Shown here one piece after another: positions 25,179 through 38,258 of a stretch of DNA of 64,000 nt (positions within the stretch are counted from its first letter, which is position 1; each line of letters opens with the position of its first letter). The DNA is from Coffea arabica (taxonomy: Eukaryota > Streptophyta > Magnoliopsida > Gentianales > Rubiaceae), in contig NC_092323.1 in NCBI RefSeq assembly GCF_036785885.1, positions 7,014,501 through 7,078,500 of the forward strand, written 5' to 3'. Under the pieces are notes generated by a model. It saw nothing but the letters and a program-made list of their open reading frames with translations, had not been told where the DNA came from and did not search any database. The position numbers and the translations under genes were made by a program.

Positions 25179-28100
25179 TTAAGTAGTATCTTGGAAGCTA
25201 CGTTGACTTAATTTACGTTGTATGACATTATTGTTTACTGAAGACGCCAGAGTCCAGACTACACATTGGCACTCTCCCATAATTACTCTTCTCTTTTAAT
25301 TACTCTTTCTCTCTCTTTTTTTTTTTTTTTTTTTTTTTGAAGAAACTACTCTCTCTTTTGATTAGGCATGTTGATAGGTACAAGCTGAGTGTAATCTCTT
25401 TTATCCAAATCTAGATCTATTAAATTTGATTAAATCCAAACTGTTATGGGTCTAAAAAGCAAATTCAGACTCAAACCTTATAATATCCAATGGATATTCG
25501 TTATGTTTTTCTAAACATACTAAAATAAAAAATTATTAAAACATGTAGAGTTCAAAAATAATATAAATATCATCCAATTTTTACTTTCAAATAATAAAAT
25601 TAATATTCAAGAAGTGAAGTGCAATATTATGAACTAAATTAACTACTTCTCTTTATTTTCAAAGTGTTATATCGATGTCCAATATTATTTTATATATTTA
25701 CTAGTATATATGTATACATACACACACACTAGTATTTAATTATATATACATGGGTTTGGATTTTGGTATGGAATTACAGGGGTTTGGGTCTGAGTTTAAG
25801 AAATTAAATCAAAATGCAATCCAATTATATTGGATTTGGGTAAGATCCGACCCAATAATATGACTAGTCTCAAAATCAACTTACTATTACAAACATCAAA
25901 TCAACGTGTATAAGAGCCGTTTAGGTTGCTATTTTCTAGGATTTTTGCGAAAAAAAAAATTTATTATAACGACATGATATATGTAAAGTAAAAAGGTAAT
26001 TGAAAAAGTATATTCACAAAAAATATAAAAATATTTTAAAAATGACAATTCAAATATTAATGTCTTTCTAAATTGCCATTACGTACAAACTAGATTAGTA
26101 AAAGGATAAATGTGTAAACAAAATCTCATTCCAGTAATCTTGTAAAAAATAAAATAGATATGTCATTTTTGACAAAAAAAAAAAAAAATAAGCCTTTGAA
26201 TTTGGATGGATAAAGGGAAAATACCAAACAATAGGATAAAAATAAAAATAAAAAAGGTATCGCAATTGACATCAATTAATAACTCTGCGAAACCTTTCAG
26301 CGCAAGTAATGCTGCAAGTTACACAGAGACGAGCGCAGTGCTGCTGCGGTGCAAATTTTGTTTTGTCGAACTTTTCACTCATAACCATTTGTTTTTTTTC
26401 TCTTACCCCTTTCTCATACGAGAATGTGCTAATTGTTGCTAAGTGTGATTATCTACCACGTGTACCTTTAGTTAGCATCAGCCATAATTAATCTGAAATT
26501 ATCGTATAACAGTAACCAACACCAATAGCAGTGCGTCTATTTGGTTTGTCTGTAGTCATTTTAACTTGTATACTTTTAGCTATTTTTCTAAGACCTAAAA
26601 CACAACCAAAATGGTCGTTTTTTTCACTTCTGTCACACACATAATTGTTTCGACATACTGAGAATGCCCACTTCATCGATCTTGCAGATTAAAAACATCT
26701 ATTTGTGGGGTAAAAAAAAAACATCTATTTAGTTGTATCAAGCAAAAGGCCACAAAATAAATTCGACGAGCGCGTGCGATCTATATATTGCCATTATATA
26801 GCAAGAAAGCCCCTAAAACCGTGCCCAAAATTTGGCTTTCGACATCGGTTAAAAAGGTTAGCACCGAATGGGTACGTTAAAGTTCAGCCTCAACCACTAA
26901 ATACCCGTTCCTTTCAGTACAATACGGATAACTAGCGGTCATTTGTTTTTCTTGTTTTAATCTCTGATCATCCACGGCGAATTGGTGAGCAACTTTTGTT
27001 GTTTCGTTTGAGCTTTCTCTCCTTGCAACTGTTGATTCAGTCATTAGACACACCCATGCAAACCTTGTGACCTTATTGACACAATCATCAAATTGTATTG
27101 TATCAGACACCTTCCCCCTCCAAAACAAAAAAAAAACCTCCCCTTTTTCAATTCAGTTACGAAAAAGTCAGGCACAAGATGGTCATGCTATAAGTACTGG
27201 GAATAGCGAAATAAAAAAAAAAAAAGGATATATCTCATCTTTATCATAGAGTGTTTTTTTTTTCCTGCTTGATTGATTATAAGTTATAACTACAGAGCGA
27301 AGACGACCTATACTGCTACTTCGAGAATGACGTCAAGGTTTATCTCTAATTCGATCCGATATTTCATATATTTTTTTTTAAAAAAAAGAAAGTAATACGG
27401 AAGCATTCATTCATGCCCACCTCGCAATCAATCAAAAAAAGGTTCCAAAAAAAAAAAAAAAGAACATTAATCAGGAACTGCTCATAATTACAACAGTAAT
27501 GATTTTGTTTGTTCTCATAAAGCATGGTCAAACATGGCTGACTGACAAAATGAGATGAGATGCTCTTGGGGAGGTGGGGTTGTTTTCTAATCTATCCACA
27601 TTGCTACTGTACCCCTTCAATCATAGTAAACTGGAACCCCCTCCTTCCCTCTGCCCCTTGCAATTCACAAGTCATTTTACGGAAGAAAACAGAAGGACGA
27701 ATTTGCAATCTGGGTTTTCTTGGATTATAGCAGATAGTTCTCATTATGGAGGATACGCAGGCAACAACTAATTAGTGGAGTGTGGACCAACCTAGCTACA
27801 TAATATGGGTGAAACTGGGGAAAATTGACCAACCAGTCCCTCGATTTGGACCCCCCACCCAAGAAGCCCCAGTCCAGGGAAAAGGAAAGTGACCGCCAGG
27901 CGCCAGCAACAGCGGCAGGACGATAGTTTCTACTTTGCTCCCCTCCACCTTGTGACATTTAATGACTTCCAAGCTACTGTCCCTTTCCAAGTGCCAGCTC
28001 ATCCATGAGGCCGTAGGGCCCAAAGCTTTTCTCCTCTTTTTTCAAATCTAACGTATCTATCTATGTGCTGGGGGACTGGACTGGGTTTAGAGAATTTCTT

Positions 28101-28627
28101 TTCTGTTTTTTTAAATGGAAAATAATGAAAAGGGCTGATCAATAATAATGTTATTAAGCTAATCCAAGCACGCATTAATTGATGTCTTAACGAGATTTCT
28201 GACGACGGCCAGCTCTATTTCTTATTTCACGCATGTTATGAACTAGTAGAGTGTTAGTTATAGTATAAGGATTTTAAATCAATTATTTTTATTCACACTA
28301 GTATTTTCCTCATTAATACTACTAGATGGTCCATTCAAACTAGATAATTTATATTACCGAATTATTCTTGAAACTTAGACTCTCTAGTTTTTCAATGCAA
28401 TATCAGCTTAGTCAATATTATAATATTTGACTCAATATTATTTGTATTTATTCCCCCAACCAAAACGATTAACTAATGAAATACTTACTACTAGCATATT
28501 TTCTGGTAACAATACACATTAAATATGTGACAGAAGGATTACTACTTTCACCAAATAAAATCAATATGAATTTGTATGGTTTCATTTATTTTTTCTTTTG
28601 TCTCTGTGTGTGTGTGTGTGGTGGGGC

Positions 28628-29144
28628 TAGGGCTGCAAACGAGCCGAGTCGAGTCGAGCTTTGAGCTAATCGAGCCGAGTCTCGACTAAATTTTATCAAG
28701 CTCGAGCTCGACGAGCTGGCAATTTTCGAGCTCGAGCTCGACTCGAATCAAGTCGAGCCGAGCTCGAGCTCGAGCTCGAGCTCGAAAAAAATAAAAAAAA
28801 TTATTTTATTTTTTAAAAAAATAAATACAATAATATTTTTTTCTGAATAAATAATAAAATATTAAGGATATATCCGTAATTTCACTATGAAAATAAAAAA
28901 TAAAAAAAATATATATATAATATACGTAATTTTATTATTAAATAAAAATAAAAATAAAAAAAATATATATATACTCAAGCTCGCGAGCCGGCTCGCGAGC
29001 TAACGAGCTTAATATTCTGAGCTCGAGTTCGAGCTCGAGTTTGACTCGAGCTGGCTCGAGCTCGACTCGAGCTCGATTAATGTCGAGCTCGACTCGAGCT
29101 TGACTCGAGCGGCTCGCGAGCGGCTCGATTCGTTTGCAGCCCTA
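28628..29144. mobile_element. hAT-like MITE with 8-bp target-site duplication
   Basis: The ends are TAGGGCTGCAAACGAGCCGA and, inverted from the right, TAGGGCTGCAAACGAATCGA. The 8-mer GGTGGGGC flanks it at 28620-28627 and 29145-29152. An 8-bp duplication and these ends fit the hAT superfamily. Both arms are built from iterated self-complementary words (GAGCTC, CTCGAG), so the 517-bp element could fold into a long hairpin. The core is AT-rich and non-coding. Confidence 0.9.
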
Positions 29145-30403
29145 GGTGGGGCGGGGCAATTGAGGGGGACAGCCATGGAAAGGCTAAAAGATTTATTAAC
29201 AGTTGATAGCAGTAATTAAGGGGGAGAAGGGAGTGGTTAATTAGAGAGATTCCCCGTGGTTTGATATTCTAAACTTAGTAAAAGCAAAGACTCGGGACTC
29301 GCCTAAAAACGCCAAGTCCGAAGCTCCTCCACCGCCAGAAGACACGATTTAGCCTTTCAATAAACGGACCTTAATTTTCATTATAATCTGTCTCGAACCC
29401 TGTTCCTCTTGTCCCCTTCCTTTTGGAATCCCCCCTCTCTTTCCCTATTTCTTGCGAGTTACAACTATATCTATTAGTGCCTTATACACAACCTCTTTAG
29501 GCTCATTTCCCTCCTAAATTACGATGATTAAGTTATAAAAATGTTTTCGTAAAAAAAAAAAAAAAAGGACCATACCTCAGGAAGTCCAAACCCCAACAAG
29601 CCTGTAGCATATCAAGTCTAAAGTATTCTTCTTGTCATTTCATTTGAAAACAAGAAAAGATTTATCGAAAAATAATTATAAGCTTATATTAGATTATGAG
29701 CTAGCTTCATCTTAATTCGGTTTTAGCCCGTCAAATCAAGTGAACTGAACGTGGATGGAAATTCTCTTCTAAGTCCAATGTATAGACTTGTGATTTGTAC
29801 CAGGCTATAGTGTATATAGTGACCACCACTTTTGGTTATGGTACCAATGCAATGCATACAATAATACAAAGTCCCTGAGCCTCAGTGTTAGCATAAGCTG
29901 TAACATGCGGATTTTGTTATTTGCATTTGTCCATTTGCCATAAACCGAAATTGCTAATGACGCCAAACTTCTATCTTATAATTTATATTAGTGCTAGTCG
30001 TTTTCTCATTTGTATTGTATGTGTCGTTCTTTGGATGTGATTAGTAGGAGCTTCACGCGGACGTCTATCTGGAAGCTCGTCAGCTGATGATTACTGTTAA
30101 GTTATTGAAAAGAGAAAAAAAAAAAGAGGAAATGCTAACAAAAGCTGTGGGGGGGAAGAGCGAAAAATGTCTACTATAGTAAGTAGTAATATCTAAGAAA
30201 AAACCGTGCAAAAATGAAGATGTGAAAGGAGTTTTTCTCACACAAGACACAACAACGTTGAATACTCAGCTGGTGACAGTTTGAATGCCACAGGGCTTTA
30301 CTTGAAAAGAAGTGGAACGAATTGGCACTCAGGTCCTCAGGACAGGACCCTTTTCATAGACATTATTGATTCGCAAAATGGGATTCTTTTTCTTTCAATT
30401 CAC

Positions 30404-30412
30404 ACACACACA

Positions 30413-30458
<46 letters not shown>
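30404..30458. repeat. Compound AC / CT / AT microsatellite
   Basis: Successive runs of AC, CT and AT dinucleotides, followed by a T run and a G-rich patch. Confidence 0.9.
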
Positions 30459-30461
<3 letters not shown>

Positions 30462-32804
30462 TTTTTTTGTTTGGGGGAGAAAGGAGGGGGGGGAAGGGCC
30501 GAAGGGGGAAGGGACGTTTAAAGATCTATACGAGAATCTATCAAAGTCCATTCCGTTTGACCATAGAGTAATCGGCATTGGCAATCAGTCTTGTGCAACT
30601 GCATAATTAAAGATTGGACATCTCAGACGCGCATGAGATATATGTAGCTGGAGAGAAAAAAAAAAAGAATCAAATTCGAGGCATGAGTTTTGCCATGCTT
30701 CTTGATTCCGATAGGCGCATTTCATTTATTTATTGGTTGCTAGCACAATTTTCCTGCATGCATTTTCTCAAGGCACTAATTTTTTGTTGCAACCGTTCAG
30801 GGTACTGTGGAATAGTAGTTAGGAGTAGATGTAGATTTGGTAAAGTGTTGAAACTCCTTTAAATTCAAAATGTTTGTTTGTTCTCTATCTAATATTGCGA
30901 GTGACCAATGTGACGAACTCATCAAGCATTTTTAAAAAAAAAAAAAAAATTATAAACTTAATTAGTGAATCTTGAATTTCTAAATGTGATTTCAACGTGC
31001 AACCATCATATTTCATCCAATTACATTAACAGTAAAAGTTGTTCACGGCCGATCACTTGCGCTCCCAGAGTTACTCCTCAGGTAAATTGATGATGACTCA
31101 TGATCACATACTACTACTACTACTAATTAAGTTCTTTTTTTTTTTCCCACTTCTGCCAGATATTATATGAAATAATTTGACTGTTACTGATTGGAGGAAG
31201 AAACGGAGACGAGCAGAATTGTTTGAATCTAATTGTGTCTCTTATGTTAGCTTTTCGTCATATGGGGTGAAAATATATGGCAAATTAAGTGCATACTTGG
31301 AAGTTCACCTTTGATTTGAGTCTGACTCTCAAAATGAATTTTTTTTTTCTTTTTCCCCATTACGAAGATATTGGCTGTGGGGAGCAACCCTCACTCAAGA
31401 GACTTGCAAGAAAATTCGGAGTATCCTGAGATGAAGAATTTACTGCGGCATAAGACGAGACATGTTGAAGCTAGCGATATAGTAATATTCTTAGCCCCCC
31501 ACCACCCCAAAAAAAAAAAAAACAATATATAATAAACAAGAAGCTAGTTTTAAGTATTAACTAATTGATAATGTCGTGACATTTTGTTTTGTTCGTTTGA
31601 TGGATAATGATTTTAGTGCATGATTGAGGAAGTCGGCGCTCCAAGTTCTCGCTGCAGCCCTCTCACTTGACAGCGCGATACGCGATAGAGATAAATTGCT
31701 AATAGCACTATTATTAGTTTTGATTTTAAATTACTATTTGCATAATTTTATTTGTTTACGTATCATCAACACGTTTTTCAATCATCTTTTTATCTCACAT
31801 ATATCACGTCAAAAAAATGTTATAGTAATTTTTTTTCAAAAATTCATACCAAATAATCTATTATCCAAACACTACTTTTAACTACATATTCGCTTTTCAT
31901 TATCTGCCTGGTTTACAAAATGTTACAAACTAATAGGCATTATTATGCCATTCTTATTTTGCTCTCTTATGCTGCAAGAGACAAGCATGCAAAATAAATT
32001 GAGAGGACGTGACCGCATAAATTTTGAACACTAGTTAAAATAAATCATGTGCGTTTAAAATCTAAGTACAACTATTTTCTAGTGTAGCTTCAATTATTAG
32101 TTGTTAGCTTTAGGAGAAGCGTCTCACATAATTAATCACTTTTTCCTTCCTTCTCTTTCAATGAGGCTCTCGTCTTAGCCACTTGCAGAAGATAGGCAGT
32201 TAGTTATGTAGCTTGTTACCAAGTTTAAACTCCAAATTCAGTTTAAAATACTTATGCTTGAATAACTTTTGGCGATTCCTCTTGAAACTTTTAGAAAACC
32301 ACAGGGACTTATTAATTCTGGCTTTTGAATAAATTAAGCTAATTAATAAGCGTTGATAAAATCCACAATAAATTTGAAACGATTATTACAACTGATAATA
32401 AGATGTGCAGTAAGCAATAAACAAATAATTATAATCCACGTCGCTATAACCCAAAAAAAAAAAAAAAGAAGACGATTTTTGATTTTTCTGGTCCAAGTAT
32501 TTATGTTACGGGTAAGGATTGGGGTGGACCATTTTCACTTGCAACAGCTAAATGGTCGCGGGCTAATGTGTGGTCTTTGTCTTATCTTTCCCCGGCCGAA
32601 ACAAAAGGCCCAAGCTTTCTTTGGACGCATTTGGGCGATTTCAAAAAGAAGAATCTATATTTGTTGGTACTAGTCATCATTTCAGGTTATTACTCTGACC
32701 ATTTTCCATCTTCGCTGCTTCATTTTTTTATGGGTATTTCTACGAAAAGGCTGCTGAATGGAGTACTACTTTTTTCTTTTCTTTTTTTCCCTTCTTTTTG
32801 GGTT

Positions 32805-32822
32805 GGGGGGGGGGGGGGGGGG
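32805..32822 (+). repeat. 18-base poly(G) tract
   Basis: Eighteen uninterrupted G residues after a pyrimidine-rich stretch; length uncertain. Confidence 0.88.
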
Positions 32823-33529
32823 CTATCTCATCTTCTTGTAAGTTAAATGAACATAATACATGGTGGCCAGTGCGTGATTGCAGAAGAAATAGAAGAAGAA
32901 GAAGACAATGAATGAGACGATGTTGTTTACTGTGTTGTGTTTGCACCTCGCCCCTCTCAAGTCCTTTTCAAACTCTGGCTCACTTTGCGTGTTTGATTTG
33001 ATAGCAGTTTTGTGCAGAATCTTCGACACTGCTGCAAGATAGACAAATACAATGCTCTATTATTATTTAATACTACTAACATGTCTTCTTATTTTTTACC
33101 CACAAGAAAACAAAAAAATTTCGTGCAAGAGAATGTCATACGCATGTCACGTGCTGACAAGGAAACTGGATGTAAATGTTTCAAGGCTTCAAGCTAAAGG
33201 CCTTCGAGTTTCTTTGCTCTCTGTTTTACTTCGCCACTCGCGTGGGCTGGAGGATCCTTTATTTGTAGGATTTGAAGAACTCGGATGGTTTGTTCTTAGA
33301 ATTGAAATCCATTCTGGAGGAGTCTTAGGATTAAACCATTTGAAGTCATCTGCAATTGATTGGAGCTCGAGATACTCTGTTGGAATTTAATCAAATTATG
33401 AGAGTTTGGTGCCTTAGCCATAGCTTAGGCATGGACAAGACCAATGATACAGAATCGGACAAGCCCAATTCTAACGACACGGCCAAGTTTCAAGTTGATC
33501 CAAATTAAACGTTGCACTTTTAGCGGCCA

Positions 33530-33562
<33 letters not shown>

Positions 33563-33726
33563 TTAATTTTTTGGCTGCTGACTCTGTTGCTTGGTCTGAG
33601 TTGTTAAAACAAAAAAAAAAGACAAAAAATAAACAGTCTTAACAAATGAATGAACAAAATTCCACAATCTCGATATCAGATTACAATAATATAGGGGCAA
33701 CAGGAACAGGGTTCAAAATGGTGTGC

Positions 33727-36700
33727 CTAGGAATCTGCATCTCGCGTCTGTGAAGCAGCAATAAAGAGAGCCCCAGCTCCTGAACCTCCGTGAGAATGCT
33801 CTATAATCACATTGTCAGAAAGGTCACTCCCCAGCATCTCCCAAACACTGCTATGCAGATAGTTTCTAAAGATGCGATAATGCTCATACAGTCCACCTTC
33901 AACCGTAATTACACTCTTCTTGTTAGCAATTCTTCCGAGTTTTTTGACAATCCCCATTATTCCAGCTCCCACAAGACGAGCTCCGCGCTCTGCAACTATG
34001 TCACAGACCTCTGCAACGATTTCTCTCACCACTGGTGTAGTGTTGGATATCTGGGATAGATTGGTGGTGCGTTACTAAGAGCCACTGTGCTTGTGCAGAC
34101 CAGCAGTTTTGTGTAATCAGTTTTAACCAGTTTGGATGACATGATAAGCACCAATTGCTTGTGGACTGATGGGCAGAAGTTGAAAGATACAACGACTAGT
34201 ACTATTATGCATATGACATGGTAACTAAATTCGCAATCGCCAACAAGTTTTAAGCTTCCTTTTTCTTTTTTTTTTTTTGGGGTTAGTCACAGACAAAATA
34301 CTCTATTTTGGAATGACAAAGTGTGCTTCTGAATTTTGATTATGTCCGGAAAAAGTGTTGTCAGTGGTCATAAAAAGAGAGTTAGCAAATTTCTACATGA
34401 GAAGATGGTTAAAGTTACCTCGAATATTTCCTTCAGTTTTTCATCAACCATTTCATAATCCTCTGATGTGTCCTGGTGCATAATAGCCACATCATGTGAC
34501 CTGTCAAAGCACAAGACTTATGATAGAATATATCTCATACTTCCTAATTCCATGAACGAGTGCATAGAATGGCTTGTAGTCTAATAATCAAATGGTCTAT
34601 CGTGAACTGTCTTCCTTTCCACCCAAAAAAAAAGAAAAGAAAAGAAAAATATATTGATTCTCCTACTACATTCCTTCAATTCATAATCCCACCTTTGCAT
34701 CAATTTCGATTGCTTCAAAGAATTATGACATCAAAGGGAAAAAAATTTGATCCTGCTCAACGTCAAAGTTTAAGCGTAGTTTCTTTCCTGAACTGTACGG
34801 ATAAATTTACAAAACCATTAATGTCATACCAGCTCCAAGTGTCTGGTTTTCTGCTTAATTGACATGAAGGAATGCATCTCAGTTCTGGAATTGCTACCGA
34901 ACTTATATAATGTCACAAAATATTGACTTCCATTTACCTCAACAAGTATGGGATGGTGAGCTTGATTGGGAGGTTATCTCCAAATAAAGCTGCTTCTTGC
35001 GCCATCTTCAGTAGGACTTTTCTAACAATCTCTCCTAAATACATCCCTGAAATAAGCTTTTCAAATATCTGAGACAAAACAAAACAGGATTCAGGAAGGG
35101 ATTCGTATGACTTAGAATGCGAATTCAGACACCTGATATCCAAGTTCCCTACCCCGCTACCAGGATTTGTGCTTTCAGAATCTAAGGAAGCATCAAACTC
35201 TGTCATTGGAAGGTGAATGGAACTAAAATTTCCCCAATTCACACTAATAGCCTGCAGAGTTATAATAAGCACGTCAACAACTTACAGGATATGATGCCTA
35301 TATAATCTGAATATGTGCTTATACAACATATGACAGCACAACCATTTCTCCAGAGTTGGATAATTGGCCCTGCAACTTTTGAACTTCTTGTACTGATTCC
35401 ATATAAGCAGCATTAACGGCCATCCCTAAACTAAGTGCAGCGACACTTTCTCTACTGTAGTACCTTGCCCCAGCCAAACAGCCAATGACTTCATCCACCT
35501 GGGAAATCGCCAAGCTATTTGAGTCAATTCCTAGCTTGGAGACGCTATACTCTCGTCAAACTTGGGGTTTACTTGCACAAAAATTACAGAATCCCAGTTA
35601 CAACTAACCACCAAATTGAGGATCTTACCATAGCAGAAACTTGCATTTCCACGCCATGCTTCAGCAAAGCCTCATTAATTTCAGTCATCATCTGTGTCCT
35701 GACCTGATGAATTTGTTCTGAACAAGATTACTACACAATGGAGTCTGAGGAATCTACAAAAATTCATGAAATCCTTTCATGGGAATCAAATTGTGGCAAT
35801 CCTTACACTCCTCTGCAAATCATGTATAAATAAGTGAAATCATGGAAGCCATTTCAGTGGAACCTCAATAATTAGATTAAGGATCTAGATCCTCTTATCA
35901 CTCGCAGACTCTGAAAGGTAAGCTCTTACATCAATGTGTCATTTTCACTGTAAATTTTGAATACTACACAGTAGTTTCTTTTTTGGCGAGCCATAATTTC
36001 TAAATTAGTTCTATTGCAATAAAGCAGGTTTTCTAGGAAGGTAAATTTACAAGATTTTCATGGCGACTTTCACTGATAGTTCCCAACATATGCAACATGT
36101 TAACCGGGAAAGCTTCAAATCAAGGAGCAGACTTAACTGTGTCATCTGTTAACCTCCTCCAATCGATGCCTCTGCACGAGGAGGCTGCAGCTTGGTCAAC
36201 CGGAGGTGATATTGTAAATCCTAGTTTAAGCTTCTCTAGTTTTGTCTTTCCTGTAAGGTCTTCATGAAGAGAAACAAATTTTGAAAGCTCCAAGGCAATT
36301 AGATCAAATAATTCCTGCATGAACAAGTGGACTTGAGTAGAGATTAGCTGACGAAAAACATTCGACAAAACCTTGCCTGCTGCCTTTATGGAAGATTCAT
36401 TCTATTAAGTTGAAATATTATCCCTTAAATATTTCTTCCACACAATTAAACAATGGAAAGCGAATGACTTTTGACTTTTGTACTACTCCTCCCTCAAGCA
36501 ATATTCGAGAAAATCAACAAACATAGGCCTTTTGAGTTGTTTAATTTGAAATTGAAGACGACAGGCATTTGGGTAAGACCGTATTTATTTATTGCTACTA
36601 ATCACTGCCACCATTTTCTTTTTCACTTTATGTTCTAGAGTTGCCATGTCCACAACCTGAGGTTTAAGTACTCACATATTTGAGAAATGAAAACAACTGC

Positions 36701-36875
36701 TAGTACTTACCTTGGAATCGGCAGAAATTACACGGGAAGGAATTTGAACCTCCTCCCTCTGGAATTCAGATAAAATTTCATTCTTCCCTCCAAGCTGCGC
36801 TCTTAGAATCAAGAAATTATCACCGCGAAGGTTTATTCCATAGTATACCCCCTTCTCATCACTGCCACAATATAC

Positions 36876-36920
<45 letters not shown>

Positions 36921-37286
36921 ATTTACACAATGGTGTGACTATTTACTATTGCGTCTAAAATCAAATTTTTGGAAACAAAGGAGATTGATCATTTGGAGCA
37001 GTGTAAATTACCCGGTGGGAAGTGAACCGGAGTAGAAAGGAAACATGCCAAGTTTGGATTGTTCAGAAATAAGGCCGGTTTGCATGTCAACCGCCAAGTC
37101 ATTAGCCACAAGCCAAAGTTTGGTGACTGGAGTAGCACTCTCCCTCGCAAACTTTCGCAAAATGCGCTTTGCATGCCTCCAACTTCGCTCGTTTTGGCGC
37201 TTCCAGTGCCTCACTAACACCATCGCAGCGACAGCAGCAGCTGCAGTTGTTACAGTTACTGCCGCCACCACCACCTCCTTCCTCAT
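33727..37286 (-). CDS. HKL3: Hexokinase-like protein, HKL3 type (probably non-catalytic)
   Basis: Nine exons: 37286-37012, 36861-36711, 36314-36138, 35703-35629, 35498-35343, 35251-35153, 35068-34938, 34500-34419, 34050-33727; 1470 nt, 489 residues, normal for plant hexokinases. The N-terminus has a hydrophobic segment (about residues 6-24) followed by Arg/Lys, the membrane anchor of the mitochondria-associated group. Motifs are degenerate. The phosphate-binding LDLGGTNFR of true hexokinases reads INLRGDNFL here. The catalytic LVNDTVG region reads MVDEVIG, replacing the general-base Asp. The sugar-binding SFPVKQTS loop reads TISPPVDQA. The C-terminal [11 protein letters not shown] stretch and the SVWEML segment match the Arabidopsis HKL3 type closely. 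So the fold is probably kept without glucose phosphorylation; a signalling or structural role is inference. Intron 1 carries an AT microsatellite and intron 6 is stop-free. Confidence 0.9.
35069..35152 (-). other. 84-nt stop-free intron of HKL3 (intron 6)
   Basis: The reading frame runs unbroken through this segment. Removing it with donor GTAGGG and acceptor GTTTTGTCTCAG restores the NPG-x-x-IFEK spacing found in all plant hexokinases. Its length is a multiple of three, so retention would insert 28 residues without a frameshift. Confidence 0.8.
36877..36917. repeat. AT microsatellite in HKL3 intron 1
   Basis: About 19 AT/TA repeats within the 150-nt intron between the first two coding exons. 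Confidence 0.92.
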
Positions 37287-37550
37287 CTTTTCTATTCCGG
37301 AATTGTGAAATGTTTGGTGCGAGTCTCTAATGGGAAAACTTGCTGTGGATTGGAGGTTGGAAAGTGGTACCAGAATAGCAACGTTTAGGGATTGTGACGT
37401 TTGGTCCGAGTCTTCAATGGAAAAACTTGAGTGATTGGAAAGTACTACTACTACCAGAATAGCAACGTTTGCGCAGGGATTGAACGAGTATGACGGCTTG
37501 AGATCACATATGCTGTTCTGGTGAGATCACCAAAGTTAGCGTTCAACTGA

Positions 37551-38171
37551 GGGCAGCTCCAATGGAGCCATTACACCCCTCCATGACACGGCTCCCCATT
37601 GGAGCCGTGTCATGGATATTACACGCATCACACAGGTGATGCGTGTAATCCATTGAATTTTCTTCCTATTTGTATTTTATTTGATTTAACTTATGTAATA
37701 TTATGTTATGGAGTTCAACTAATTATATTCCGAATTATTAATTAAGTATGGATTATTATGATATCTTCGCATTTGAAGTATCAAATATTTGTTTAATTTC
37801 CTACATAATTATTTTTTAAAAAATAACAATATATTATTTTTGAAACATAGAAAAAGATATATTATTCAAACTTAAAAATTAATAATATCATTTTTAGAAA
37901 ATAAAAAAATTCAAAATGTACAAAATTTAACGAAAGTTAGTACTTTATTTTTTAAAAATAACAAAATTAGTTTTAAAAATTACTTTATTTATTTATGGGA
38001 TATGAGTTATGCATTATTAAAATAAATATTTGATTAATTGTGGACCCATGCTATTACACCTTGTGGAGTGTAATCCATTGTGAGTGAAAGTGTAATAAAA
38101 GAGGAGAAAGTGGAATGCTGACGTGGCATGTGGATTACACTCCACAAAGTGTAATAGCATTGTGGATGCTC
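37551..38171. mobile_element. PIF/Harbinger-like MITE rich in internal hairpins
   Basis: The left end is GGGCAGCTCCAATG and the inverse of the right end GAGCATCCACAATG. TGA lies outside both ends (37548-37550 and 38172-38174), a 3-bp duplication that fits PIF/Harbinger but is not the commonest TWA. Inside are a perfect 15-bp stem (37581-37595 with 37601-37615), a perfect 14-bp stem (37618-37631 with 37636-37649) and a 27-bp inverted repeat with one mismatch (38051-38077 with 38131-38157). The AT-rich core codes for nothing. Confidence 0.75.
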
Positions 38172-38258
38172 TGATGGAGCAAGTCTTGGGAAATGACGCA
38201 TCATATTATTGAAAATCTTCTAGAATATATATCAACTGGTGAATAGAATATACTATAA

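Larger units (their letters stand above)
24037..33726. other. Intergenic region between the BAM-type kinase and HKL3
   Basis: About 9.7 kb without a supportable gene. The first few hundred bases hold the 5' leader and promoter of the receptor kinase; around 24430-24460 CAGTACT-like words recur. Contents seen are a 26-base poly(G) tract, a decayed MITE copy (about 25920-26060), a GT microsatellite (about 28604-28619), a hAT-like MITE (28628-29144), a compound AC/CT/AT microsatellite (about 30404-30458), an inverted MITE copy (about 31690-31880), an 18-base poly(G) tract and a long poly(T) run (about 33532-33560). The open frame at 33052-33390 (+) has no recognisable domain and is not called. 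Confidence 0.7.

Noticed and set aside
30281-30571. A 96-codon plus-strand frame
   Set aside because: Its product is largely a translation of AC, CT and AT dinucleotide repeats.
33052-33390. A 112-codon frame on the plus strand as a gene
   Set aside because: No recognisable domain; the start lies in AT-rich low-complexity DNA and nothing supports splicing to other exons.
35069-35152. A 28-residue insertion in the HKL3 protein
   Set aside because: Excellent donor and acceptor sites bound the segment, and removing it restores the family spacing between NPG and IFEK; treated as an intron that may be retained.
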